Of a stretch of DNA of 38,919 bases, positions 16,232-24,355 are shown one piece after another. A program made the position numbers and the translations under genes. Position 1 is the stretch's first letter. Each line of letters begins with the position of its first letter. This DNA comes from Promethearchaeota archaeon (GTDB lineage: Archaea > Asgardarchaeota > Lokiarchaeia > Sigyniarchaeales > SOKP01): positions 1 to 38,919 of the forward strand of contig JABCSY010000033.1 in assembly GCA_018238625.1 (NCBI GenBank), written 5' to 3'. The notes beneath the pieces are model-generated. The model was not told the DNA's origin and searched no databases. It worked only from the letters and a program-made list of their open reading frames with translations.

Positions 16232-17549
16232 TCGTTTTAAAATTGTAATCGTTAAAAATCTTAATAATTTTAGAAATTCTCTTCTCTGAAGAATCTAAAT
16301 CCTTTGTTTTCGTTGCTATAAAACAATAATACAATAAGTCTCGATCCATAACTGATTTACTTAAAGCAATTGGAGGTGTTACTATTTCTGGAATCAAACT
16401 CATTAATTTTGGGATAATTATACTAATAATTTCGTTGGATGTTTTGTCTCCAAAATATTTTAATTCAAGTTGATTAAATTTAGAAAAACCTTGATGAGGT
16501 AATCTGTTTAAATTGAGCGAAGGTTTATCTCGGTTAAAAAGCACTTCTAAAGGATTATATCCTAATATATTTCTAATCCCTATGTATGAGGTGGTCAACC
16601 TAGGGTTAATCTCAATAAAGAATATAGAATTATCTGCTTTTTTAATAAAATCTATACCAAAATAACCTCGAAAACTAGACAAATCCATGCTTTTTAATAT
16701 TTTTTCTAACCTATCTTTTAAAAACTCGTAATCAACTACGGGCGTAAAACCACCTAAGTAGATGGAATCGTTAGCAGGGTCTTTAAATTTTATGCTCTGC
16801 GCATTGATGCTTAAAATTATTTGATTCATGGCTTCTGGTTTTTTAGAGGATACGCCGTTAATTATTGATACGCTTAGGTCCTCGCCATCTATGTATTCTT
16901 GAAGGATAAAATTTCTACTTATATCGAGTTTTTCGTTAGAATCTTCAAAAAAATGGATAATCTGCGCCTTAGTTTCAAAGTAAAATATTGATTCGGAGCC
17001 AACCCCATCTTCAGGTTTAATTATAATTGGACATCCTAACGTGTCAAATTTTTGAAGTACAAATTCTAAATCAAATTTTTTTTTAAATGGGATGGCATAA
17101 GTTTGGGGCGTGTTAACTTTATTTTCCAAGAAGAAGTTATAAGTTTTTAGCTTGGAAGTCCCCAACCTAATTCCTTCTAAATCTACGCTTAAAACGGTCT
17201 TTTTATTATCTTTTGCTATTTTCGTTAAATTATAAAGAATATTTGAGAATTCTGGGGCAATAATAAAGCAATAAGAAGATTTTTTTACACATTCTGTATA
17301 TATTTTGATGTAATCATCGTTTTTATTAACTAGTTTTGTTATATCTGCTTTTAAGTATTGAGATAAAAATTCAATCCTAATATCTAATAAAGTAGTAATT
17401 TGAAAACCTAATTTAAAAAAATCTTCTATTGTGGCTCTTAACATCGCATATGCTTCGCTAAATAAAGACGAAGGAATATCAACTTGATTATATCCGCCCC
17501 CACTCACAAATTCAAAAATAAATATTTTTTGATTTTTTAGATTAACCAT
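16224..17549 (-). CDS. ATP-grasp ligase, MfnD-like
   Basis: A 441-residue ATP-grasp enzyme. The N-terminal FIFEFVSGGGYN and LFSEAYAMLRATIEDFFKLG pattern is like tyramine-glutamate ligase MfnD and related archaeal ATP-grasp proteins. The ATP-binding core shows PIIIKPEDGVGSESIFYF, FILQEYIDGEDLSVSII, the Gly-rich FRGYFGIDFI and the metal-binding FFIEINPRLTTSY. MfnD acts in methanofuran synthesis. Asgard archaea with an archaeal Wood-Ljungdahl pathway could use such a cofactor, but the substrate here is not proven, and carbamoyl-phosphate-like or peptide-ligase roles are possible. It has about 100 residues after the core with no known match. It converges with the winged-helix gene. Confidence 0.72.
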   Translation of the reverse strand: MVNLKNQKIFIFEFVSGGGYNQVDIPSSLFSEAYAMLRATIEDFFKLGFQITTLLDIRIEFLSQYLKADITKLVNKNDDYIKIYTECVKKSSYCFIIAPEFSNILYNLTKIAKDNKKTVLSVDLEGIRLGTSKLKTYNFFLENKVNTPQTYAIPFKKKFDLEFVLQKFDTLGCPIIIKPEDGVGSESIFYFETKAQIIHFFEDSNEKLDISRNFILQEYIDGEDLSVSIINGVSSKKPEAMNQIILSINAQSIKFKDPANDSIYLGGFTPVVDYEFLKDRLEKILKSMDLSSFRGYFGIDFIKKADNSIFFIEINPRLTTSYIGIRNILGYNPLEVLFNRDKPSLNLNRLPHQGFSKFNQLELKYFGDKTSNEIISIIIPKLMSLIPEIVTPPIALSKSVMDRDLLYYCFIATKTKDLDSSEKRISKIIKIFNDYNFKTIK

Positions 17550-17651
17550 TTTTAATTTATATTAATTTTCATATTTTTAAAATGGTTTTAAAATGATGAT
17601 TAAATTATTTTAATTAACTGAAATTTAAAAAAAAAACTATAAGTGTGGAAT

Positions 17652-18890
17652 ATGACTTTTTTTACAGACGAAATAATGCAGCGTATTAGATATCTGCATT
17701 ATAAAATAAAGAAAATTGAAGAAGCTTTAGAAAAGGAAGAAGAAAATTTTAATTTAGACGATTTAAACCTTGTTTTAGAGTACACTAAAATTTTAAACAT
17801 TAACTATCAAAATGAAGACCAAAATAAAATTTTAAAGGATTTAGACATCACACCATCTTTTTTAGAACCTTTAGACAACAATAAGGAAATTCAGATAAGA
17901 GATTTAATGTTTGAGTGTGCCCGTACTTTATGGGTGATGGCAAGGGGCTATTCCCATATCTCAGAAAAGTTTGAAGATGAGGAGGATTGGGAGGATGCGA
18001 TAATAGCGATGGTGGAATGCAGTAAAATGTATAAAACGGCTGCCTATTTTAGTGCTGCAGCAATTAATCAGACAGAATTAGGAGAGACTCTATCGTCTGA
18101 AAATCTCGAATTGAATTCAGAGGAATCTCGAATTTTAGCACAAAGCATTGCTGCATTAAAGGAAGAAAATTCTTACAATATTTATTTCTCTTCAAAATTA
18201 TATGCGGGATTAAGCGCATTATCAAAAAGATTATTTTATTTGAAAAAACACGAAGAAAAGAAAAAGCAACAACTTAGAGCTCAATTTCACTTTGATATGG
18301 GTAAAGCTTGCAATCTTAAAGCTCAAGCTTCTTTAGAATCTTCGATTACAAATATTAATAAAGATAAAGTTAGAAAGTTACAACAAAAAGCAAATTTCTA
18401 TTACGAAAAATCCAAAGAAATCTGGAATGAAATGCTTCAAGATATATCAGATTTATCAAGCGAAGAAAAAAACAACATTGACGGCAATTTAGCTATTGTT
18501 TCGGATATAATGAAGCAAAATAAAATGGATAGTTTAAATTACGACGAGATTAAAAGAATTCAGGATCCTGAACCAATTATTATTATCCCCGAAAATTTAG
18601 CACCATTCGTTCCAAAGAGCACTATTTATTTAACCAAATTTGTACCTAAGGATTTAAACATTAAAAGGTTCAAATCGTTTCAAAAAAGGAAATTGGAACA
18701 AAAGATTCCTTATAGTAAGCGAGAGCGATTGATAGACAAAAAAGCTGGCATCGTAAGAACTATTAGCGAATTAAAAGTGCTAAAAGGTAACAATGAAATT
18801 GATGTGGAAAAATTTGCGGAACTGATGGAAAAATATTCAACCAAAATGAAGATGTGCGACACCGCATTAGGAAATTTAGCTAAACTGTAA
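17652..18890 (+). CDS. large all-helical protein, possibly BRO1-like
   Basis: A soluble protein of about 412 residues, almost entirely helical and charged. Residues 85-240 show repeated helix pairs with small residues at contact points (LMFECARTLWVMARGY, WEDAIIAMVECSKMYKTA, YFSSKLYAGLSALSKRL, HFDMGKACNLKAQASLES), which recall TPR or BRO1 domains. A proline-rich segment follows (DPEPIIIIPENLAPFVP), then a basic tail with a final helix. BRO1 proteins such as ALIX recruit ESCRT-III in eukaryotes and related proteins are expected in Asgard genomes, but I see no diagnostic motif, so this is a hypothesis. GTG 17643 opens the frame; ATG 17652 is the more likely start. Confidence 0.5.
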   Translation: MTFFTDEIMQRIRYLHYKIKKIEEALEKEEENFNLDDLNLVLEYTKILNINYQNEDQNKILKDLDITPSFLEPLDNNKEIQIRDLMFECARTLWVMARGYSHISEKFEDEEDWEDAIIAMVECSKMYKTAAYFSAAAINQTELGETLSSENLELNSEESRILAQSIAALKEENSYNIYFSSKLYAGLSALSKRLFYLKKHEEKKKQQLRAQFHFDMGKACNLKAQASLESSITNINKDKVRKLQQKANFYYEKSKEIWNEMLQDISDLSSEEKNNIDGNLAIVSDIMKQNKMDSLNYDEIKRIQDPEPIIIIPENLAPFVPKSTIYLTKFVPKDLNIKRFKSFQKRKLEQKIPYSKRERLIDKKAGIVRTISELKVLKGNNEIDVEKFAELMEKYSTKMKMCDTALGNLAKL

Positions 18891-18937
18891 TTCAAGAGAA
18901 AAAATATTTTTATCTAAAATTTTTTATTATTCTGATT

Positions 18938-18953
18938 TTAACAATCTTGTTAA
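18938..18953. terminator. inverted repeat between convergent genes
   Basis: TTAACA and TGTTAA flank a four-base loop, next to A/T tracts, in the 60 bp between a plus-strand and a minus-strand stop. It overlaps the stop codon of the minus-strand gene. Weak evidence, by position only. Confidence 0.25.
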
Positions 18954-19423
18954 GGTTCTAAGTATAATTTACGGTTTTTTTCTAATTCAAACTTTCTTTC
19001 AGCTTCAGTTATAAAGAGAAGGTCATAAACTTCTTTAAATACAACCCCAAGTAACATTGTATTTATAATGAGATTTAAGTAAACTATCATTACTTGCAAC
19101 TCGTGCAAATCAAGAAACAAAAGTGAGAAAAATATAAGATATAAGGGTGAATAGACTAAAGATACGATTCCAATCCTTTTTCCAAATTTAAAAACGTGCT
19201 TGTCTTCCAGTTTAAAAACTTTTTCTAATCTTAACGCTTCTATTATGTAGTAGATGCTAAAACTCATATTTAATACCGTCAATATAACGATGAAATCTCT
19301 TTCTTTAGGTTCCAAGGCAATGTAGGGTTTTAAAACAATTGAACCTATTAAAAAAGTAAGCGACATAATAAATTGAATTAACGATATTGACAATAACCCG
19401 TCGTGAAAGTCTTTATAATCCAT
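18950..19423 (-). CDS. four-helix membrane protein, unknown
   Basis: A 157-residue protein with four hydrophobic segments (about 12-32, 43-60, 83-103 and 112-133) and a charged C-terminal helix (ITEAERKFELEKNRK). The loop LRLEKVFKLEDKHVFKFGKR between helices 2 and 3 is basic and probably cytosolic. No family recognised. It is divergent from the ten-helix protein that starts at 19549, with about 125 bp of AT-rich sequence between them. Confidence 0.65.
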   Translation of the reverse strand: MDYKDFHDGLLSISLIQFIMSLTFLIGSIVLKPYIALEPKERDFIVILTVLNMSFSIYYIIEALRLEKVFKLEDKHVFKFGKRIGIVSLVYSPLYLIFFSLLFLDLHELQVMIVYLNLIINTMLLGVVFKEVYDLLFITEAERKFELEKNRKLYLEP

Positions 19424-19548
19424 TTTTTATTCAAATCTAAATTTAAGAATATTTGATATCAATTATTTTTACATTTTTAAAATTGAAATTTTATTAAAGA
19501 TAAAAACAAAAGATATATTAATAGTTTTGATAAATTAAAGTGCATCTA

Positions 19549-21243
19549 ATGAGTTCTTTAAATAACGAAGAAATTGAAAAATTAAAATTAACACACCCTA
19601 AAAAGCGAATCTTGCGCTTTATTTTTCTATTTATTGGACTTTTTATAATGTTTTTAGGATTTTTATTCTTATTTACGGGATTTGATTTTGGAATAACCCT
19701 CGAAGGTTTTAATCTCTCACTAATTGTAAGCATCTTAATTATTATATTTGGGGGTATAATTACTTCGAAATATTATATAACGCCCTACTATATACGGGAA
19801 AATTCTTTAACTTTTAAAACGATGCGTGATTTAAGAGAACCGGTTGAAGATTATGTGAATTTTAATTCAATTACGCTAACAAGAGGTATAGCTGCATTAC
19901 TTTTAATTATTGTTGGCATATATTCTTTTCTTATATTCGGAGCTGATATTGGTCACGAAGTAAAATATGGGAGCGCTGTATTCCTTGGTGGTCCATCGTG
20001 GTTTTACGTTACTGGCCTTCCAATGCTAGGAATTGGGCTGGGATTACTAATATATCTTCTATTGAGTCCTTTTTGGGGAGTGTTCTCTAAATCTAAGAAT
20101 TTTCTTTTCTTTAACGAAATAAGACCTGGGTTTCCGTGGTTAACGGAAATTCCAAGGAAAGATATTGAAGTACTTCGATATCAAAATAATCACGCGGGCC
20201 CGAAATTAGCTTGGATTATAATAATGATTCCCTTTATCGTTTTACAACTTATGACAGCAATCCCCTTATTTGCTGCTGAAAGGGCAGGACCTGAATTTGT
20301 TCTTTCTTGGACTTTTGTCGTTATTTCTATTTTAGACATTCTTGCCTTGATTATTTTGGTTATGTTTCAGCAAAACTATTTTGAAATCGCTACAAAGGAG
20401 AGACTTTATGAAATGTGGTTTTCTCCCGTGAAATTAAGAAAACAATCTCAGTTCAAGGAGGATTTTAGCACATATTTAGATTGCAATCCAGATTTACGAG
20501 AAGGGGAGGAATTAAATAAGAATGCTTTATTTTCAGATGTAAGTACTACTAATTTTCAATTATTCAAATTAGTCTTTGGGTTGTTTTTAATAATATTTGC
20601 AATAGTTATGCTAACGCAGATGTTATTTTTTGGTCCTTTAATTTGGTGGATCTCCTTAATGTATGGCTTAATGCTACTCGTAAAATCTCTGTTTTACGAT
20701 TTTAGTAGTAAAGATGGAGATATACTACAGTTTGACGAAGAATTAAAGAAGTTTAGGTTTAAAAGATCTTTTTACTATAAATTCCACTATGTTGCCGCAA
20801 ATAATGTAGAGTCGATCAATGTGAGAAAGTGGTACAGAAAATTAGATTTCTTTGATATATTTGGAATAAGCGGATTACTGACATTTATGACGATTCAACA
20901 AGTAGAAGGGTGGGTAATTGCTGATACAATGGGTTTAATAATTGATAACCTTCTAGGCACTTCTTTATTGTGTGTGGTGATAGTTTTTATAATATTATAT
21001 TTATGTCTTCCAATCGATGTTGTCGAATTTAAAACCGCGTCAATAACCTATAGAATTCCAATTACTTTAGATTTAAAAGAAAACCGTCTTATCAATAAAT
21101 ATCTAAAGAATCTGAAAGTTTTCCCTAAGGAAGTTCTAAAACCCGACATGAAAAAAACTTTTTTAGTAAGAATGGGCTTTATAGGTGCCTTCATTATTGG
21201 AGCTTTAATATATATAGCAATTTATTTTGCTTTTTCATTTTAA
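19549..21243 (+). CDS. large multi-pass membrane protein, unknown
   Basis: About 564 residues with roughly ten membrane helices in two blocks (residues 25-260, then 335-560) and a charged segment between them. A soluble stretch near 385-425 has strand-like pattern (GDILQFDEELKKFRFKRSF, then NVESINVRKWYRK) that resembles the bacterial PH-like domains found in membrane proteins, but this is only an impression. No transport or enzyme motif is seen. GTG 19540 opens the frame; ATG 19549 is three codons in and is preferred. It is followed closely by a small helical protein and the IscU-like scaffold gene on the same strand, though with no evident functional tie. Confidence 0.65.
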   Translation: MSSLNNEEIEKLKLTHPKKRILRFIFLFIGLFIMFLGFLFLFTGFDFGITLEGFNLSLIVSILIIIFGGIITSKYYITPYYIRENSLTFKTMRDLREPVEDYVNFNSITLTRGIAALLLIIVGIYSFLIFGADIGHEVKYGSAVFLGGPSWFYVTGLPMLGIGLGLLIYLLLSPFWGVFSKSKNFLFFNEIRPGFPWLTEIPRKDIEVLRYQNNHAGPKLAWIIIMIPFIVLQLMTAIPLFAAERAGPEFVLSWTFVVISILDILALIILVMFQQNYFEIATKERLYEMWFSPVKLRKQSQFKEDFSTYLDCNPDLREGEELNKNALFSDVSTTNFQLFKLVFGLFLIIFAIVMLTQMLFFGPLIWWISLMYGLMLLVKSLFYDFSSKDGDILQFDEELKKFRFKRSFYYKFHYVAANNVESINVRKWYRKLDFFDIFGISGLLTFMTIQQVEGWVIADTMGLIIDNLLGTSLLCVVIVFIILYLCLPIDVVEFKTASITYRIPITLDLKENRLINKYLKNLKVFPKEVLKPDMKKTFLVRMGFIGAFIIGALIYIAIYFAFSF

Positions 21244-21279
21244 AATTACTTTTATATCTAATAATAAGTTTTAGTGCAT

Positions 21280-21567
21280 ATGTCTGCTGACCAATTAAAA
21301 TTAGGCATTTTTATAAAGAATCAATTTTCAGATTTAATTTATATTAACAGTATTATTGCTACGGAATTAATGAAAATTACGGAAAATTTAGCCGCATTAA
21401 GGCACGGAGAGGAATTTTTGAAAAAAAGTAGTTGTTTACGCGAACACAACGCCTTAAATCGGGAAATCTTAGGCATTTTAGATAAATATTATAAAACTCC
21501 AAACGAAATTGCAAGAAAAGAGCGTTTAGAGAAACACGTTTTGAACCATTTGGAGGACAATAAATAA
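21280..21567 (+). CDS. small helical protein upstream of the IscU-like scaffold
   Basis: A protein of about 95 residues predicted to be all helix, with a central cluster (LMKITENLAALRHGEEFLKK) and one Cys (SSCLREH). Its stop is separated by a single base from the TTG start of the IscU/NifU-like gene, so the two are almost certainly co-translated. It may be a scaffold partner; no family is recognised. GTG 21274 or ATG 21280 could start it; ATG is preferred. Confidence 0.6.
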   Translation: MSADQLKLGIFIKNQFSDLIYINSIIATELMKITENLAALRHGEEFLKKSSCLREHNALNREILGILDKYYKTPNEIARKERLEKHVLNHLEDNK

Positions 21568-21568
21568 C

Positions 21569-22009
21569 TTGCCTAAAGATGAGGATGGTTTTGATAAGTT
21601 TGTTGAGAAACTCCAACAAGAGATAATAGATGAAGAGACTAAAGCTTTTAACAAATATGTTGTTGAATTATATCATAATCCAAAAAATTGGGGAATCCCG
21701 TCTAATTTCACAGATTCCCATTCGTATAAAGGACCGTGTAACGACACCATGGAATTTTTTTTAACAATTAAAGATGGTATAATTGAAAAAGCACATTTCT
21801 ATACAGATGGTTGCGGCGCGACAGTAGCAACAGGGAGTCAAACTACATTACTTATTGAAGGAAAATCTATTGAATTTGCAGAGAATTTGAAACCAGAAGA
21901 TATCGATCGCGAGTTACACGGTTTACCGGACGATCATAAACACTGTTTAGAATTAACTGTGAGAACTTTGAAGAGTCTAATTGAAAAATATAAAAACAAT
22001 AAGGTTTAA
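21569..22009 (+). CDS. IscU/NifU-like iron-sulfur cluster scaffold
   Basis: A 146-residue protein of the NifU N-terminal/IscU family, which assembles Fe-S clusters for transfer to apoproteins. The three conserved cysteines are in place: Cys57 in GPCNDTMEFF, Cys82 in TDGCGATVATGS, and Cys126 in DHKHCLELT. An Asp lies two residues after the first Cys, as in the family. The first 35 residues are an acidic helical extension not found in short IscU proteins, followed by LYHNPKNWG, a common feature of archaeal members. It starts at TTG, one base after the preceding gene. No cysteine desulfurase is seen in the window, so sulfur supply must come from elsewhere. Confidence 0.9.
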   Translation: MPKDEDGFDKFVEKLQQEIIDEETKAFNKYVVELYHNPKNWGIPSNFTDSHSYKGPCNDTMEFFLTIKDGIIEKAHFYTDGCGATVATGSQTTLLIEGKSIEFAENLKPEDIDRELHGLPDDHKHCLELTVRTLKSLIEKYKNNKV

Positions 22010-22020
22010 TTAATCTTAGC

Positions 22021-22740
22021 ATGACTAGTGTAGAAATAGAAAACATAGAAATTCCGATAAAATCTGATAACATAGAGCTCAAAGGGTCAATTTATTACTC
22101 CTTGAATACGCCTCCAAAAGCCCCTTTTATAATAAACCTTGCAGGATTATTAGATCATAGAGAAAGTTATTTTGTAAAGTTGTTCACAGAAAAGTTTGCA
22201 AGTGCTGGATTCTACGTCTTATCGTATGATTACCGCGCACATGGAGAGACTAAAAAGCAAACGGGTTCAAGATGGGACAAAATGGTCGTAAAAATATTTT
22301 CTGATATTGAAGAAGTCATTAATTGGATTGTCAACGAGCAATCAAAAAGATTATTAGACGATAAGATTGCTTTGTTTGGCAGAAGTTTGGGAGGAGCAAT
22401 AATTTTAACTCACGGGTTTCTTGACGTGAGGGTAAAAAAGTTAATAGCACTGTGTACTCGCTATGATTATATAACAACAAGGATAAGATTCCCTGATGAG
22501 ACAATTAAACTGATAAGCCCTAAATATTATTTGAATAAATTTCCGAAAAATGATGAGAGAATCTTGATTGCCCATTGTAAAGACGATCAAAGAATTCCAT
22601 TCAAGAATTTAGACCAAATAAGAACCCATCTTGGATTAAAGAAGGAAAATGTGGTACAATTCGAAACGGGGGGTCATTCATTTAAAAATCATAGAGACGA
22701 AATTTTCAAGATTTCTCTTGAGTTTTTAAAAAAATTATAA
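22021..22740 (+). CDS. alpha/beta hydrolase (serine hydrolase)
   Basis: A 239-residue alpha/beta-hydrolase. The nucleophile elbow is FGRSLGGA with Ser122. The acid is probably in CKDDQRIPF and the catalytic His in TGGHSFKNH near the C-terminus, completing the triad. The oxyanion region is NLAGLLDHRESYF and the DYRAHGET loop follows. The family includes monoacylglycerol lipase-like and prolyl-peptidase-like enzymes; the substrate cannot be told. No signal peptide is visible, so it is cytosolic. It starts 11 bp after the IscU-like gene, on the same strand, and may share a transcript with it and with prs. Confidence 0.88.
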   Translation: MTSVEIENIEIPIKSDNIELKGSIYYSLNTPPKAPFIINLAGLLDHRESYFVKLFTEKFASAGFYVLSYDYRAHGETKKQTGSRWDKMVVKIFSDIEEVINWIVNEQSKRLLDDKIALFGRSLGGAIILTHGFLDVRVKKLIALCTRYDYITTRIRFPDETIKLISPKYYLNKFPKNDERILIAHCKDDQRIPFKNLDQIRTHLGLKKENVVQFETGGHSFKNHRDEIFKISLEFLKKL

Positions 22741-22793
22741 GAAAGAATTCATTAATTAAAATGTTAAATTCCCAATAGATGAAGTGGTACTTT

Positions 22794-23702
22794 ATGGAAA
22801 AAATTCTTATTGTAGGTCCAGCGTCTCAAATGCTAGGAGTTAAGATTGCTAAAGAATTAAGTATTGAATCGATAAATACAGAATTTAAAACTTTTCCTGA
22901 TGGAGAGAATTATCTAAGAATTAACATTGAAGATGAAACTATAATAGAAGGAAAAGCAGTCATCATCGTTCAATCAACAGGACCAAATTTTTGCGGCAAC
23001 CAAAATTCAAGACTAATTGAACTAATAATGATGGTAGATTCCGTTAAACGAATGGGGGCAAGCAGAATAACCATTGTCGTACCTTATCTTGCTTATGCTA
23101 GACAAGATAAAGTATTTAGACCTGGTGAATGCCCTTTTGCTCATGTAATTATACGTATGATTAATTCATTAAGCATAGATGAATTTTACACTGTTGATGT
23201 TCATGCTCCTGAAATTTTAGAAAATTTATCGTGTAAAGTAATTAATATCGATTCAATGAAGATATTAGCAGATTATATAAAGTCGTTAAGTGATAAAGAC
23301 ATTGTTGTTGTTTCACCTGATAAAGGCGCAGTTGAAAGATCTAAAGCTTTTGCAAAACATTTTGGAGACAATGTACCTGTTGATTATTTTGAGAAAATTC
23401 GCAATGTTAAAACCGGAGAAATAACTATGACGGGCAATTTAAGTTTGAAAAACAAAGATGTAGTCATTGCAGATGATATTATTGCAACTGGAGGAACAAT
23501 GGCAACAGCAATCAGATTATCTAAAGATAGTGGAGCTAAAAAAGTATTTGCTGTGGCAACTCACGCTTTAATGCTGCAACATGCGAAATATCGCATCTTA
23601 AAAGCTGGAGCAGATTATATCATAGGTACAGATTCGATTGATAACGAAGTAGCTAAGGTATCTTTAGCTAAAACTATAGCAGATTATTTAAAGTTCGATT
23701 AA
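22794..23702 (+). CDS. prs: ribose-phosphate pyrophosphokinase
   Basis: A PRPP synthetase of about 302 residues. It makes 5-phosphoribosyl-1-pyrophosphate from ribose-5-phosphate and ATP for nucleotide, His and cofactor synthesis. Motifs: FPDGENYLRI, the flexible loop VPYLAYARQDKVFRPGE, and the PRPP-binding VVIADDIIATGGTMATA. VVSPDKGAVERSKAFAKHFG is the usual central region. It is somewhat short, as in archaeal class III enzymes. ATG 22779 opens the frame, but ATG 22794 (M-E-K-I-L-I-V) aligns with the usual family start and has GTGGT a few bases upstream, so I use it. Confidence 0.95.
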   Translation: MEKILIVGPASQMLGVKIAKELSIESINTEFKTFPDGENYLRINIEDETIIEGKAVIIVQSTGPNFCGNQNSRLIELIMMVDSVKRMGASRITIVVPYLAYARQDKVFRPGECPFAHVIIRMINSLSIDEFYTVDVHAPEILENLSCKVINIDSMKILADYIKSLSDKDIVVVSPDKGAVERSKAFAKHFGDNVPVDYFEKIRNVKTGEITMTGNLSLKNKDVVIADDIIATGGTMATAIRLSKDSGAKKVFAVATHALMLQHAKYRILKAGADYIIGTDSIDNEVAKVSLAKTIADYLKFD

Positions 23703-23708
23703 AAACCT

Positions 23709-24251
23709 CTAATAATTCTTAATTATTTCTAAAACTATCTCTCTCGATATTTTTTTTAATTCTTCTTCAGAAGAATCGTTCATAATTTTGTAGTTGGCTT
23801 TTTTTATTACTTTTTTAAGACCAAATCCTAACTCTCGTTTATCCCGTTTCATAATTTCAATAAAAGTCTTTGAATCGTCGCTACGTGCACGCTTTTTTAT
23901 CCTTTTAAATCGCAAATCATCACTAGTTTCAATAGCAACAACCGGAAATTTCCAATACCTACGAAATATTTTTATTTCAGATAGAGATCTTATCCCATCC
24001 ACGAAAACTACTTCGTTTGTGTGGTTTTTAATCATCTCAACCGATTTTTCTGCCACAATCGCATCACCCCCTCGTTCTCTTAATTCTTTGGCTATTTTAC
24101 CCAAATTTTCGTTATTAGGCTCAATATTATTATTTATAGCCTCTTTTCTAATCACATCGCCCATCGTTATTATTATTCCTAAATCTTCAATCGCAATTAA
24201 AGCAGTTGATTTACCAGAACCAGGAAGCCCGCAAAATCCAATAACTTTCAT
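23709..24251 (-). CDS. UPF0200-family P-loop kinase
   Basis: A 180-residue P-loop NTPase with the Walker A motif GLPGSGKST at 8-16 and the archaeal UPF0200 pattern: ITMGDVIRKEA, then ENLGKIAKELRERGGDAIVA, VVFVDGIRSLSEIKIFRR and DKRELGFGLKKVI. The family resembles nucleoside-monophosphate and dephospho-CoA kinases but has no confirmed substrate that I know of. It converges with prs, six bases from its stop, and is divergent from the JAMM gene. The overlapping plus-strand frame at 23794 is a shadow. ATG 24251 is the evident start. Confidence 0.88.
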   Translation of the reverse strand: MKVIGFCGLPGSGKSTALIAIEDLGIIITMGDVIRKEAINNNIEPNNENLGKIAKELRERGGDAIVAEKSVEMIKNHTNEVVFVDGIRSLSEIKIFRRYWKFPVVAIETSDDLRFKRIKKRARSDDSKTFIEIMKRDKRELGFGLKKVIKKANYKIMNDSSEEELKKISREIVLEIIKNY

Positions 24252-24355
24252 AACTTTTTAAAATGTTTTTCGAATTATTATAAAAAGACTATAAAAGAAT
24301 AAAAACCATTAATTTATAATTAATTTGTCAAAATACTATATAAATTGATTATTTG

